From Lentisphaerota bacterium (lineage in GTDB: Bacteria > Verrucomicrobiota > Lentisphaeria > Victivallales > Victivallaceae), in assembly GCA_015061745.1 (NCBI GenBank), contig SUWB01000017.1:1-53762 (forward strand): a stretch of DNA of 53,762 bases, read 5' to 3'. Below, in pieces: positions 25,968 through 35,020 of the stretch. Below the pieces are notes generated by a model. It did not search any database and was not told where the DNA came from. It saw nothing but the letters and a program-made list of their open reading frames with translations. Position 1 is the stretch's first letter. Each line of letters begins with the position of its first letter. Both the position numbers and the translations under genes were made by a program.

Positions 25968-26017
25968 TTGAATTTTTTGCATTTGTATATTATATTCCAT
26001 AAAGTGCAAATTTTCAA
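25968..26017. promoter_or_regulatory. Two overlapping promoters facing apart with a shared -10 region
   Basis: Plus strand: TTGAAT (25968-25973), 17 bases, TATATT (25991-25996), serving the pseudopilin at 26029. Minus strand: TTGAAA (26017-26012), 17 bases, TATAAT (25994-25989), serving the SDR gene at 25959. The two -10 elements overlap over 25991-25994, so polymerase can occupy only one promoter at a time. Confidence 0.72.
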
Positions 26018-26028
26018 GGAAATTTATT

Positions 26029-26589
26029 ATGAAAAAGAAAAACTTTACGCTCGTTGAACTTCTCTGTGCCACAGCTTTGGTGGTCATCCTTGCCGGTATC
26101 GGTTTCTCTGCATACTCCTACGCCTCCCACCGGGGCAAAGAAGCTGCCACAAAGAGTCTCATCACCCGCATCGGTGCCGGATTGGAAACTTTGAAGACCA
26201 AACACGGGTTTTTCCCGGCAAGCAGCAGCTATGGCAATATAGAAGTTACTGTCAATGACAACACCGGATTGATCACAGCAATTTCTTTCGGAAGTACCTC
26301 TGTTTCAGATGCCAAACAACTTAAAGATTTTCTGGCCGTCGTTGACGGTGAAAATCTCAAAAAATACCTTGTTGAACACAGCGGCCATCACGATTTGACC
26401 GATGCCTGGGGCGGTCCCATCAAATACAAATATCCCGGAAGCATCAACACAGTCAAATTTGACCTCATTGCTCCCGGAGCTGACGGAGGGTTCGGAACTG
26501 CCGGCGAGGAAGATACCATTCCGACCACGCTTTCCGGATATCGGGAAAACAACGAATGGGCCTGCGACGATATTGCCAACTTCAAATAA
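26029..26589 (+). CDS. Type II secretion/type IV pilin-like pseudopilin
   Basis: This 186-residue protein has a class III signal: MKKKN, then FTLVELL and a hydrophobic helix to about residue 27. Prepilin peptidase should cut before F6 and methylate it. E10, the mature fifth-position glutamate, is present. The residue before the cut is N, not the usual G. The C-terminal domain ends with GAPGADGGFGTAGEEDTI-like acidic loops (seen as APGADGGFGTAGEEDTI), similar to the calcium-binding region of GspG. It stands alone, ahead of recC by 78 bases, with no other secretion genes nearby. Isolated prepilin-like proteins are common in Lentisphaerota. Confidence 0.82.
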   Translation: MKKKNFTLVELLCATALVVILAGIGFSAYSYASHRGKEAATKSLITRIGAGLETLKTKHGFFPASSSYGNIEVTVNDNTGLITAISFGSTSVSDAKQLKDFLAVVDGENLKKYLVEHSGHHDLTDAWGGPIKYKYPGSINTVKFDLIAPGADGGFGTAGEEDTIPTTLSGYRENNEWACDDIANFK

Positions 26590-26667
26590 ATCCTGACTCA
26601 TCTGTTTTTCCGGCGTTACTGTAAGCACAGGTTTCCCGTTCCACTTTTTCCTCAAGGAGTTCCCGCT

Positions 26668-29600
26668 ATGGCATTTCACCTTTGTTTATCCAATTCACTT
26701 GAAGCTCTGGCAGACAGGTTTTATGAAAAACTCTGCCGCCCTATGGAAAAATGTGCCGATCCCTTTGCGGTGATCCATACGGTAGTTGCCAATGGCGGTA
26801 TGGGAACATTTCTCAAACGTCATCTGGCACAGCCGGATAAAATGGGCATTACCGCCAATATTGAATGCAGCTTTCTGCAAAAATTCATCTCTGATGAAAT
26901 GAGCAAATATTTTGCTCCGGGGAAACGAGAGGAATTCAAGCGTTCCATCACCTTCTGGACTCCTGAAACCTTGAGCTGGAACATTGATTTGATGCTGAAA
27001 CAGGAACAAACCGCATTCCCGGACTTCAGTGCCTACTGGAACGGGAATTCTATGAAGCGGCATCTTCTCAGCTGCGAACTGGCACAATGTTTTGACCGCT
27101 ACCAGCTCTACCGCAGCAGCCGCACCGATGCAAAACAGCATCTTGCGTTGTGGCGTGCCGGGAAAGGAAACTCCTCCCAAAGTCTTCTTTATCAGAAACT
27201 TTGTGTAATTGCTCCTGATCCTGATTCCTTTTATGTGGAGTTTTTCAACGCACAGGAACCTTTTGAAGCTCTTGCACCCCATACGGGGATTTTCGGTATC
27301 GGGGCTATGTCGGCACTGCATCTTGCCTGTCTGAAACATCTGGCAGAAAAATGCGAGATCACTCTTTTCTGCCCCTCCCCCTGTCAGGTCTACTGGGGAG
27401 ACACCAAAAGCCGCAAAGAGATCCTGAAAGAGATCAAACGCAACCCTGCCGTTCTCAACGATTCAGTGTCCCAGCACCAGCTGCTTGCCGATCTGGGAGT
27501 TCCGGGCAGAGAATTCTTTAATCTGCTTCTGGACGAAGATTGCTTTACAGGAGAAGAAGAAAGTTTCTACTTTGATCCCGCCCCGGAAGAAAAGGGTACT
27601 GCCTTGCAGATCTTTCAGTCCGATATCCTCAACGCCCGGATGCGGGGGGAAGAAAATGCCATAAAAACTGCCCCTGAAGATAATTCACTGCGTATCAACT
27701 GCTGTCCCAACGCCCGGCGGGAACTGGAAATACTCCACGATCAGCTTCTGGAACTTTTTTACAAAAGAGGCAAACAGCTTGATGAAGGAAAATTCAAAGT
27801 TTCCAATGCCCTGCGCCCGGAAGATGTGATCGTAATGTTCCCCGACATCAACAAAGCCGCCCCCCTGATCGATGCGGTCTTTTCGGCGGGACCTTTCAAA
27901 GGGAAATATGCCATTTGCGACAGAAGCAGTGCCGGACAAAGTCAGGTCATCGAATGTTTTTCCCGGCTTCTGGAACTGCCCAAAGCCAGATGTACTTCAG
28001 AAGATATATTGGAGCTTCTTGAATTTGACTGTCTCAGCTCAAAACTTGGCATAGACATCGCAGCACTCCCCGGCATAGAGGAACTGGTCTCACGGCTCCG
28101 GATCAGCTGGGGGCTTGACAGTAAGGAACATACAACATTCCGCCAAAACGATTTCCCCGAATTTTCCTGGCAGGACGGAATCGACAGATTTCTTGCTGAA
28201 TACGCCCGGGGCGAAAGTGCCAGTGCCATTTATGAAAAATATGACACAGGCGGCATCGACGGCGAAGCAGCTGAAGTATTCGGCATCATTGCCCAATTCA
28301 CAAGCACTCTCAAAGAGTGGCGTGAACAGCTTTTTATGCCCCGCACGCCCGGAGAATGGGGCGAGTTTCTCTACACTTGGATCAACACTTTCTTTTCGGG
28401 CGGCAGCAAAGAGTATCTGCCGGAACTTTCCGCCCTCAGACTTGCAGTTGCAAAAATCGTCCGCGGAGCAGCGGCGGCAGATGAAACAAATTCTGTCGAT
28501 GCAGAAGTTTTCATCTCACGCCTGAAATCCGAATATGCTCTCACCGGCGGAAAACAGCACTTTCTGCGGGACAAGATCACCTTTTGCTCCCTTGTTCCTT
28601 TGCGGGCAATTCCGGCAAAGGTCATTGCCGTTCTGGGGCTCAATGAAGGGGAGTTCCCCAAAACCCATACGCCGGGTTCCTTTGATCTGCTCAAGGAGAT
28701 CCAGCGTAACGACCCCAACAGTGCCAATGACGGCCGTTATCTTTTTCTTGAAGCTCTTATGGCAGCCAAAGAACACCTCATTCTCTCTTATATCGGCTTT
28801 GACGACGGCCAGGAAATTTTCCCTGCCATTCCTATGGGGGCGGTGGAAACGCTCCTTAAAGCGGGATTCGGCATAAAGAAAACCATTGTTCCCCTTAAAT
28901 CCGTCGATTTCGCCCCTCTCAAAGAGCTGCTCAAAAAGACTGATGTTGCCGATTCCAGGCAGAATCAGGAAACTCTGCCGCCCGCACCGCTGCCGGAAGA
29001 AATGAGTTTGAAAACCCTTTGTGAAGCTCTCTCTCAAAATTGCGAATATTTTTTCAAGCTCCGCTGCGGTTTTGAATACGAAGGAAAAGAAAAAACTCAA
29101 TTGATGACCGATGACCCGGAAGCCCTTTCAAAACTGGAGCAGTCCAATCTGCTCAGAGCTCTCTGGAATATGCACCTTGACGGTATCGACAAAAAACAAT
29201 GGCACATTCCTGTCAAAAAAGCACGCATTCTGCCTGTCAACGGTCAGCAGATTCTTGTTGATGCCATCTCTCTGATTGAGGCAGCCGAGACAGCTCTGGC
29301 AGAAGACGGTATCGTTCCGGCGGATCTTAAAAATGAAACTGCTCTTGAGTGCCGCTGTCAGCTCTCAGTAAATAAAACGCACAATATCACCCTCAGCAGT
29401 ACCATTGTTCTTCCGGGAAATTGGCAGAAAAAGCAGTGCAGAACCCTCTTGCGTTTTTCCTCATTTTCCCCAGATAAAGCGTTGACTTTTTATCTGGAAC
29501 AACTGCTTCTTGCGGCTGTCTGTGATGAAAGTATCAGCGGTTTGATTTCTTTTGTGACAAGGGTAAAAGAAAACGGTAAAGAAAAAAACGAGATCGTCCG

Positions 29601-29913
29601 CTGTTCGATTCCAGCGTATTCCCGGGAAGAAGCTGTTGCAGCACTGACCTCTTTAACGGAAATTGCGTTGCGAACCTGCACAGCAGACAAACCCCTGCCC
29701 CTTTTCAGCAATGCCTCATTTTACAAAGCAGAATTTCTGAAAGGTTATACCCCGAAAGATTCAAGTTTCGGAAGGTTCGTCGACAAAGACCTTCCCCGTC
29801 ACGAAGTCATAGAGCGTTTCTATACTCAAGATGACTTCTCTCAGGGCGAATTTGACGATTTGGCACAAATTGTTTACGGTCCCATTGCGGATTTCAAGGA
29901 GAGAAAAAAATGA
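26668..29913 (+). CDS. recC: Exodeoxyribonuclease V gamma subunit
   Basis: This 1081-residue protein carries the N-terminal RecC pattern NGGMGTFLKRHLAQ followed by ITANIECSFLQKFI, and RecC-like blocks such as FGIGAMSALHLACLKHLA near residue 211 and VLGLNEGEFPKTHTPGSFDLL near 655. RecC is an inactive helicase/nuclease that recognises Chi and splits the strands inside RecBCD. Length is close to E. coli RecC. The start has AAGGAG ten bases upstream. Its stop overlaps recB by four bases (ATGA), and recD follows, so identity is well supported by context. Confidence 0.9.
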   Translation: MAFHLCLSNSLEALADRFYEKLCRPMEKCADPFAVIHTVVANGGMGTFLKRHLAQPDKMGITANIECSFLQKFISDEMSKYFAPGKREEFKRSITFWTPETLSWNIDLMLKQEQTAFPDFSAYWNGNSMKRHLLSCELAQCFDRYQLYRSSRTDAKQHLALWRAGKGNSSQSLLYQKLCVIAPDPDSFYVEFFNAQEPFEALAPHTGIFGIGAMSALHLACLKHLAEKCEITLFCPSPCQVYWGDTKSRKEILKEIKRNPAVLNDSVSQHQLLADLGVPGREFFNLLLDEDCFTGEEESFYFDPAPEEKGTALQIFQSDILNARMRGEENAIKTAPEDNSLRINCCPNARRELEILHDQLLELFYKRGKQLDEGKFKVSNALRPEDVIVMFPDINKAAPLIDAVFSAGPFKGKYAICDRSSAGQSQVIECFSRLLELPKARCTSEDILELLEFDCLSSKLGIDIAALPGIEELVSRLRISWGLDSKEHTTFRQNDFPEFSWQDGIDRFLAEYARGESASAIYEKYDTGGIDGEAAEVFGIIAQFTSTLKEWREQLFMPRTPGEWGEFLYTWINTFFSGGSKEYLPELSALRLAVAKIVRGAAAADETNSVDAEVFISRLKSEYALTGGKQHFLRDKITFCSLVPLRAIPAKVIAVLGLNEGEFPKTHTPGSFDLLKEIQRNDPNSANDGRYLFLEALMAAKEHLILSYIGFDDGQEIFPAIPMGAVETLLKAGFGIKKTIVPLKSVDFAPLKELLKKTDVADSRQNQETLPPAPLPEEMSLKTLCEALSQNCEYFFKLRCGFEYEGKEKTQLMTDDPEALSKLEQSNLLRALWNMHLDGIDKKQWHIPVKKARILPVNGQQILVDAISLIEAAETALAEDGIVPADLKNETALECRCQLSVNKTHNITLSSTIVLPGNWQKKQCRTLLRFSSFSPDKALTFYLEQLLLAAVCDESISGLISFVTRVKENGKEKNEIVRCSIPAYSREEAVAALTSLTEIALRTCTADKPLPLFSNASFYKAEFLKGYTPKDSSFGRFVDKDLPRHEVIERFYTQDDFSQGEFDDLAQIVYGPIADFKERKK

Positions 29914-32900
29914 ATCCAGCCGTCAGTCCTTATCTTGCCTGTGAGATCGATGCCGGAAAGTGTGCCGTGCTTGAAGCTGCCGCAGGTACCGGCAAAACCT
30001 ATAATATCACCAATATCGTCGCCCGGATCATTATGGAACGTTCAGATGTTTCCATTGACCAAATGGTGATCGTCACCTTTACCCGTGCCGCCGCAGGAGA
30101 GCTGAAAAACCGTATATCCCAACGGCTTGCAGCGTTGGAAAAATCCGCAAATACACCCGAAGCAGATGACGAACTTCTGCAGATGGCTCTGAAAAAGGGC
30201 ATCGGCATAGAAGAAATCAAAAAAAGGCTCAGAGTGGCCCTTTTGAACTTTGACCGGGCTATGATCGGAACCATTCACAGTTTTGCAATGCGTTCTTTGA
30301 GTGAAAATACTTTCAGCAGCAATCTGCAATTTGAGTTCACTCTCAACGAAGGAACGTCTGCCATTATCAAAGAGCTTTGCAACGATTTCTACCGCAGTTT
30401 CTTTTACAAAGAAGAAAATCTGCCGCTGAAAAGCAGTTTGACAAAAAAGCTGATCGAACAGTACTGTTTCAAGCGTATGGCCGATCCCAACCTTGTCATC
30501 GTCACTCCTCAAACTGAGATCGACCAAAACCGCCGGCTCGAAGAAGAACTCACCCGGGAAGAATCCGAACTCGACGATCGTGCCGCCCAAATCCCCAAAC
30601 CGTCGAAGAAAGATCAGGAGCAGCAAGAAAAAGTAAAGCAGCAAAAAGAAGAAATCAAAGAAAAGCGCAGAGAACTTGAGAAAAAGAAAAAAGCTTGCCA
30701 GAAAGCCATTAAAGAAGCAACAGCTCAGCTTCCTTTGTACTCTGTTCTGGAGAAGGCCTTTGATTATGTTTCTCTTGAATATCAGCGAATCAGCAAAGAA
30801 AAAAACTTTCTCGGCAACGATGATCTGATCCTGAAAATGGGCGAGGCTCTTGAAGATGAAGCCTTTGTCCGTCAGCTTCAGGCAGCTTATCCTGTGGGAT
30901 TGATCGACGAATTTCAGGATACAAATGATTCCCAGTTCAAGATCTTTAACAAGATCTTTCTTGAAAATCCTCAGAGTACCTTTCTGGTGGTGGGCGACCC
31001 CCGGCAGGCAATCTACCGTTTCAGAAATTGCGACATCAACACCTATCTTGAAGCTAAAAATCTGATGTGCTGCGGTCCCCGGAAAGCCCGGTTATTCAAT
31101 ATGGATGTCAACTACCGTTCCGGCGCAAAGTATATTGATGCCATCAATGCCATTTTCACCCCGACGGGTTCCTTTGCTATGCCCGATATGGATATGCCGA
31201 AACAGTACGCTGCGGCAGATTCAAAAGTGCTTCTGGACTCTGAAGGCAGAGAGATCGAGTCCCCCATTCAGGCGGCAGTCGATCTCAACGCCCCTTATCA
31301 GAAAATATATGACCGGTGTGCCATTGACATTTACGATCTTATCAAGGCCAATTACCAGCTGCCCCCGACAAAAGACCGCCCTGCCCCCCGGCCGGTGGGT
31401 TTCGGAGATATCGCCATATTGACCAATACGTGGAACGCAGCTGCTAAAATCAGGGATTCACTGCAAAAGTGCGGTATTCCGGCCCGGCTGATCAATAATC
31501 CCAATGTATTTGCCACACCTGAAGCTAAACAGCTGATGACCTTTCTTGAAGGGGTATTGAATTTCAACAATCAATCCGCCCTGCTCCGGGCCATTATAAC
31601 GCCCTTGTGTGATCTTGAATTGCCGGATATAAAATCCGAAAGTGCAGTGGAATCCCGTGCCTGTATTCTGAATGAACTCAACAGCTTATGGCACAAGCGT
31701 TCTTTTATGCTTATGTTCAATGAACTGCTTATCAGATTCAATGTTCCTGAGCGTTTCTGTGCCCGTCCGGGCGGCGAACGCAGTTTGAGCAATTTGACGA
31801 CCATAGCCGATATCCTCGGAGAAGAACAATTCACCCGGAAGCTTACTCCTCTGACTCTTTTGAATACATTGCAAAAGCATATAGACAAAGCCGCCTCTGA
31901 GGAAAAAGATTCCTTCCCCGGTCACCCGGAAACCGATCAGGGAACTGTCATTATTGATACTGTTTTCGGCAGCAAGGGATTAAGTTATCCTGTCGTTTTT
32001 TTACCTGATCTTTTCTATGTCAGCAATTCTTTCAACTCTGACAAGATCTCACACACGTTCCACAATGCCGGCGGAAAACTCTGTTACGCACCTTTTATTT
32101 CAACTGAAGATACTGATCTTGAACACGATGAGATGATTCAGGACAATCTGCGTAAAGCCTATGTCGCCTTTACCCGGGCGCAATATTACTGTCGTTTTTA
32201 CTATGGCAATTCCAGCAAATTTCCCCGCTGTTCTTCTCTTGACTGGCTTTTCAGAAGGCAAGGCATAGAGGGATTCAGCCAACTGGCTGCCCAGCTTAAA
32301 AAATCCGCCGCCCCGCTGCAATTCCCGAAAGTGACAGTACAGGAAAAAGGAAAAGAAATAGAAAAAGAAATAGAAGTTATCAACTTTGATTTCAACGGGT
32401 TGTCTTTCCCTGAACCATTTGCTCCTGAGACGGGTGAAAAACTCCGCAGAAGCGATCTTTTCCCGGAGTTGCTTTCCCAGAGCGGATTTCTGAGTTTCAG
32501 CAGCATTACGCCCCATACCGGATTCAACAACGCTTTTGCTGATGATCACGAAGATGAAACCGATGCAGCAGAACAGTTCAATCTCCCCCCTCTGCCGGAA
32601 GAAAAGCAACCGCCCCAAAAGGAAACGTGTCCCTATCTTCTGCTTCCCGGCGGCACCAATTTCGGTAACGCTGTCCACAAGATTATGGAAATCAGTGATT
32701 ACCGTTCCGGCGATCTGACTGATTGTACTGCCGCCCAGCTGCGTATTCACGGCGTGACCGGTGAAAGTGCGGCAAAGCATACTTGTGAAATGCTCCAAAA
32801 GGTTCTTACGATCCCCATTCCTGATGCGGACGGCAAGGAATTCACACTCTCTGACATCGATCCGGCAAAGAAAAAGTGTGAAATGGAATTCCTTTATAAG

Positions 32901-33368
32901 TTTTCCAATGCCTTTTCCGCCAGAAAACTTTTTAATGTTGCCCAAAAGTATTTTGAAGAAAAATTCAAGTGCATCTGTCCCCAATCCACTGATGTGAGTT
33001 CGTTTTACGACAATGGATTTTTCAACGGCTCTATCGACCTTTTCTTTGAACACAACGGCAAATATTACATTGTAGACTGGAAAACCAATCAGCTGAAAAC
33101 TCTTGAAGCCTATTCTTCAGAAAACCTCCCCGCAGCAGTAGCCGGAAGCCGTTACTATGTGCAGTATATGATCTATACAGCAGCACTTTTCAAATTTCTG
33201 GAATGGCGTCTGCCCGCAGAATCAAGCCGCGAGGCTTTTTACAACAAATATATAGGGGGAGTCCGTTACATTTTTGTCCGGGGAGTCACAAATGATGACG
33301 GTCACGGGGTCTTCAGAGACCGGTTGCCCTATGAAACATTCAAAGAACTTGAAAGCATCATCGGATAA
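29910..33368 (+). CDS. recB: Exodeoxyribonuclease V beta subunit (UvrD-type helicase and nuclease)
   Basis: The 1152-residue protein has Walker A AAAGTGKT (residues 23-30), Walker B with motif II GLIDEFQDTND near 330, motif III VVGDPRQAIYRFR near 355, motif V FGSKGLSYPVVFLP near 690 and motif VI AYVAFTRAQYYC near 750. The C-terminal nuclease domain has the GNAVHKIME histidine and the acidic pair in GSIDLFF and V-D1056-W-K1058-TN, so nuclease activity should be intact. A very charged segment (about residues 208-270) is predicted coiled coil within domain 1B. It starts inside recC and ends in TAATG with recD. Confidence 0.95.
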   Translation: MNPAVSPYLACEIDAGKCAVLEAAAGTGKTYNITNIVARIIMERSDVSIDQMVIVTFTRAAAGELKNRISQRLAALEKSANTPEADDELLQMALKKGIGIEEIKKRLRVALLNFDRAMIGTIHSFAMRSLSENTFSSNLQFEFTLNEGTSAIIKELCNDFYRSFFYKEENLPLKSSLTKKLIEQYCFKRMADPNLVIVTPQTEIDQNRRLEEELTREESELDDRAAQIPKPSKKDQEQQEKVKQQKEEIKEKRRELEKKKKACQKAIKEATAQLPLYSVLEKAFDYVSLEYQRISKEKNFLGNDDLILKMGEALEDEAFVRQLQAAYPVGLIDEFQDTNDSQFKIFNKIFLENPQSTFLVVGDPRQAIYRFRNCDINTYLEAKNLMCCGPRKARLFNMDVNYRSGAKYIDAINAIFTPTGSFAMPDMDMPKQYAAADSKVLLDSEGREIESPIQAAVDLNAPYQKIYDRCAIDIYDLIKANYQLPPTKDRPAPRPVGFGDIAILTNTWNAAAKIRDSLQKCGIPARLINNPNVFATPEAKQLMTFLEGVLNFNNQSALLRAIITPLCDLELPDIKSESAVESRACILNELNSLWHKRSFMLMFNELLIRFNVPERFCARPGGERSLSNLTTIADILGEEQFTRKLTPLTLLNTLQKHIDKAASEEKDSFPGHPETDQGTVIIDTVFGSKGLSYPVVFLPDLFYVSNSFNSDKISHTFHNAGGKLCYAPFISTEDTDLEHDEMIQDNLRKAYVAFTRAQYYCRFYYGNSSKFPRCSSLDWLFRRQGIEGFSQLAAQLKKSAAPLQFPKVTVQEKGKEIEKEIEVINFDFNGLSFPEPFAPETGEKLRRSDLFPELLSQSGFLSFSSITPHTGFNNAFADDHEDETDAAEQFNLPPLPEEKQPPQKETCPYLLLPGGTNFGNAVHKIMEISDYRSGDLTDCTAAQLRIHGVTGESAAKHTCEMLQKVLTIPIPDADGKEFTLSDIDPAKKKCEMEFLYKFSNAFSARKLFNVAQKYFEEKFKCICPQSTDVSSFYDNGFFNGSIDLFFEHNGKYYIVDWKTNQLKTLEAYSSENLPAAVAGSRYYVQYMIYTAALFKFLEWRLPAESSREAFYNKYIGGVRYIFVRGVTNDDGHGVFRDRLPYETFKELESIIG

Positions 33369-35020
33369 TGAAAGATTTACAAGCCCAACACACCGCAGAT
33401 CCCCAGACAGAGCCTTCAGCTCTGGCAAAGGTTTTTGGAGAATTTCTGAAGCGGCAAAGCAGCTCCTGCGGAGAAACGATCGAATCCATCGGCACAAAAA
33501 CCGTTGCCGCAAGAAATGACGGAGACAGTTTCATTACCCTTGATGAACAGGAACTTGCCGCTCTCAATGCCAATCCTCATTTGTACCAGGGCGATGAAGC
33601 CTGTCTCGTCCTTGAAAACAACCATCTTTACCTTGCACGGGAATACCGGGCCGAAGTCAATCTTGCCCGGGCGATCGCTCAACAGCTGCGTGCTCCGGCT
33701 CCGGCTGATATCCCTGATGAAGAAAGGATAAAAAAGGCTTTTGATGAGCTGAATGTCCGCGAACACGATGAATATCAGCTTGCAGCCGTCCGCAATTGCC
33801 TTTCCAGTAATTTTTCGATCATCACAGGGGGACCGGGCACAGGAAAAACCACCATTATCGCCGCCCTCGTCGCCCTTGAAAAAGAACGCAATCCCCACAT
33901 CGTCATAAAAATAGCCGCCCCCACAGGAAAAGCTGCGGAACTCTTGACTCAAGGGCTTGCCGCAACCAAACATCCCATTGGGGCCCAAACAGTTCACCGT
34001 CTTTTCCGGGCCCGTCCCGGCACGGGGGAATTCGGTGTCAATGCCCAATCCCCTCTTGAGTGTGATCTGCTGATCGTGGATGAGTGTTCTATGCTCTCAC
34101 TTGATACGGCTTCAAAGGTATTTGCCGGTCTGAAACCTGAAACCCGGGTGGTGCTGTCCGGCGACCACCGGCAGCTTGAAGCCATCGGTTCAGGGGCAGT
34201 TTTGTGTTCTCTGCTGTGTTTCAAATCCGACGGAACTCCGGGGGCAAAACGCCTGAAAGAAGCCGGAGTGGAACTTTTTGCCAATTTCCGGGCAAAATCC
34301 GCCCCCGTCATTCAACAACTTGCCAAAGATATCCGGCAGGAAGCTCTTTCAGATGAAGAACTCTGCAAAAAAATAGTTTCCTCAGCTTCATTGGACTACT
34401 CTTTTGCTGAGGAAAAAGAGTTTACAGCTCCGGTTCTCGAAGCGGTCAAAAAGTATTGGAACAAACTGCCGGAACTTGCCTCCGATACGGCCAACGTTGA
34501 AAAGGTCTTTGACTTACTCAAATCTTTCAGAGTCGTCACCGCCGCCCGGAACGGCAAAGAAGGGTGTGAAGCTCTCAATGTAAAAATTCTTGAGGCTTTG
34601 GGTATCAAAACACTTCACCACCCCGGTTCTGCTCTGCTGATCACAGAAAACTGCCGCCGGACGGGACTTTCAAACGGTGATGTGGGAATCGTTTTTGAGG
34701 ATAAAAAAGATGAAAGTCTCAAGGTCTTTTTTCACAACCGCCCGGAACCTCTCGCCATTTACGACCTGCCGCCTCACGAAAGTGCATTTGCAATGACGGT
34801 CCACAAGGCACAGGGTTCAGGATTTTCAGAGGTCTTTTTCCCCCTGCCCCAAAAGGAAACGCCTTTGCTGACCCGGGAACTTTTTTATACCGCCCTGACC
34901 CGGGCAGCCCAAAAAATCGCCATATACGGTTCATCAAAAATGGTCCTTGCCGCCCTCGGAAAACAAAGCCGACGTGCCACTGCACTGGCTGAACGGATCT
35001 TGACGGAACTGAACAAATGA
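33368..35020 (+). CDS. recD: Exodeoxyribonuclease V alpha subunit (5'-3' helicase)
   Basis: This 550-residue superfamily 1B helicase has Walker A GGPGTGKTT (residues 154-162), Walker B LLIVDECSML near 235, VLSGDHRQL near 258 and the late motif AMTVHKAQGSGFSEV followed by YTALTRAAQKI. RecD is the lead 5'-3' motor of RecBCD. The N-terminal 120 residues are the RecC-contact region. Its first base is the last base of the recB stop, and its stop overlaps the next gene by four bases. Length is slightly below E. coli RecD. Confidence 0.94.
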   Translation: MKDLQAQHTADPQTEPSALAKVFGEFLKRQSSSCGETIESIGTKTVAARNDGDSFITLDEQELAALNANPHLYQGDEACLVLENNHLYLAREYRAEVNLARAIAQQLRAPAPADIPDEERIKKAFDELNVREHDEYQLAAVRNCLSSNFSIITGGPGTGKTTIIAALVALEKERNPHIVIKIAAPTGKAAELLTQGLAATKHPIGAQTVHRLFRARPGTGEFGVNAQSPLECDLLIVDECSMLSLDTASKVFAGLKPETRVVLSGDHRQLEAIGSGAVLCSLLCFKSDGTPGAKRLKEAGVELFANFRAKSAPVIQQLAKDIRQEALSDEELCKKIVSSASLDYSFAEEKEFTAPVLEAVKKYWNKLPELASDTANVEKVFDLLKSFRVVTAARNGKEGCEALNVKILEALGIKTLHHPGSALLITENCRRTGLSNGDVGIVFEDKKDESLKVFFHNRPEPLAIYDLPPHESAFAMTVHKAQGSGFSEVFFPLPQKETPLLTRELFYTALTRAAQKIAIYGSSKMVLAALGKQSRRATALAERILTELNK

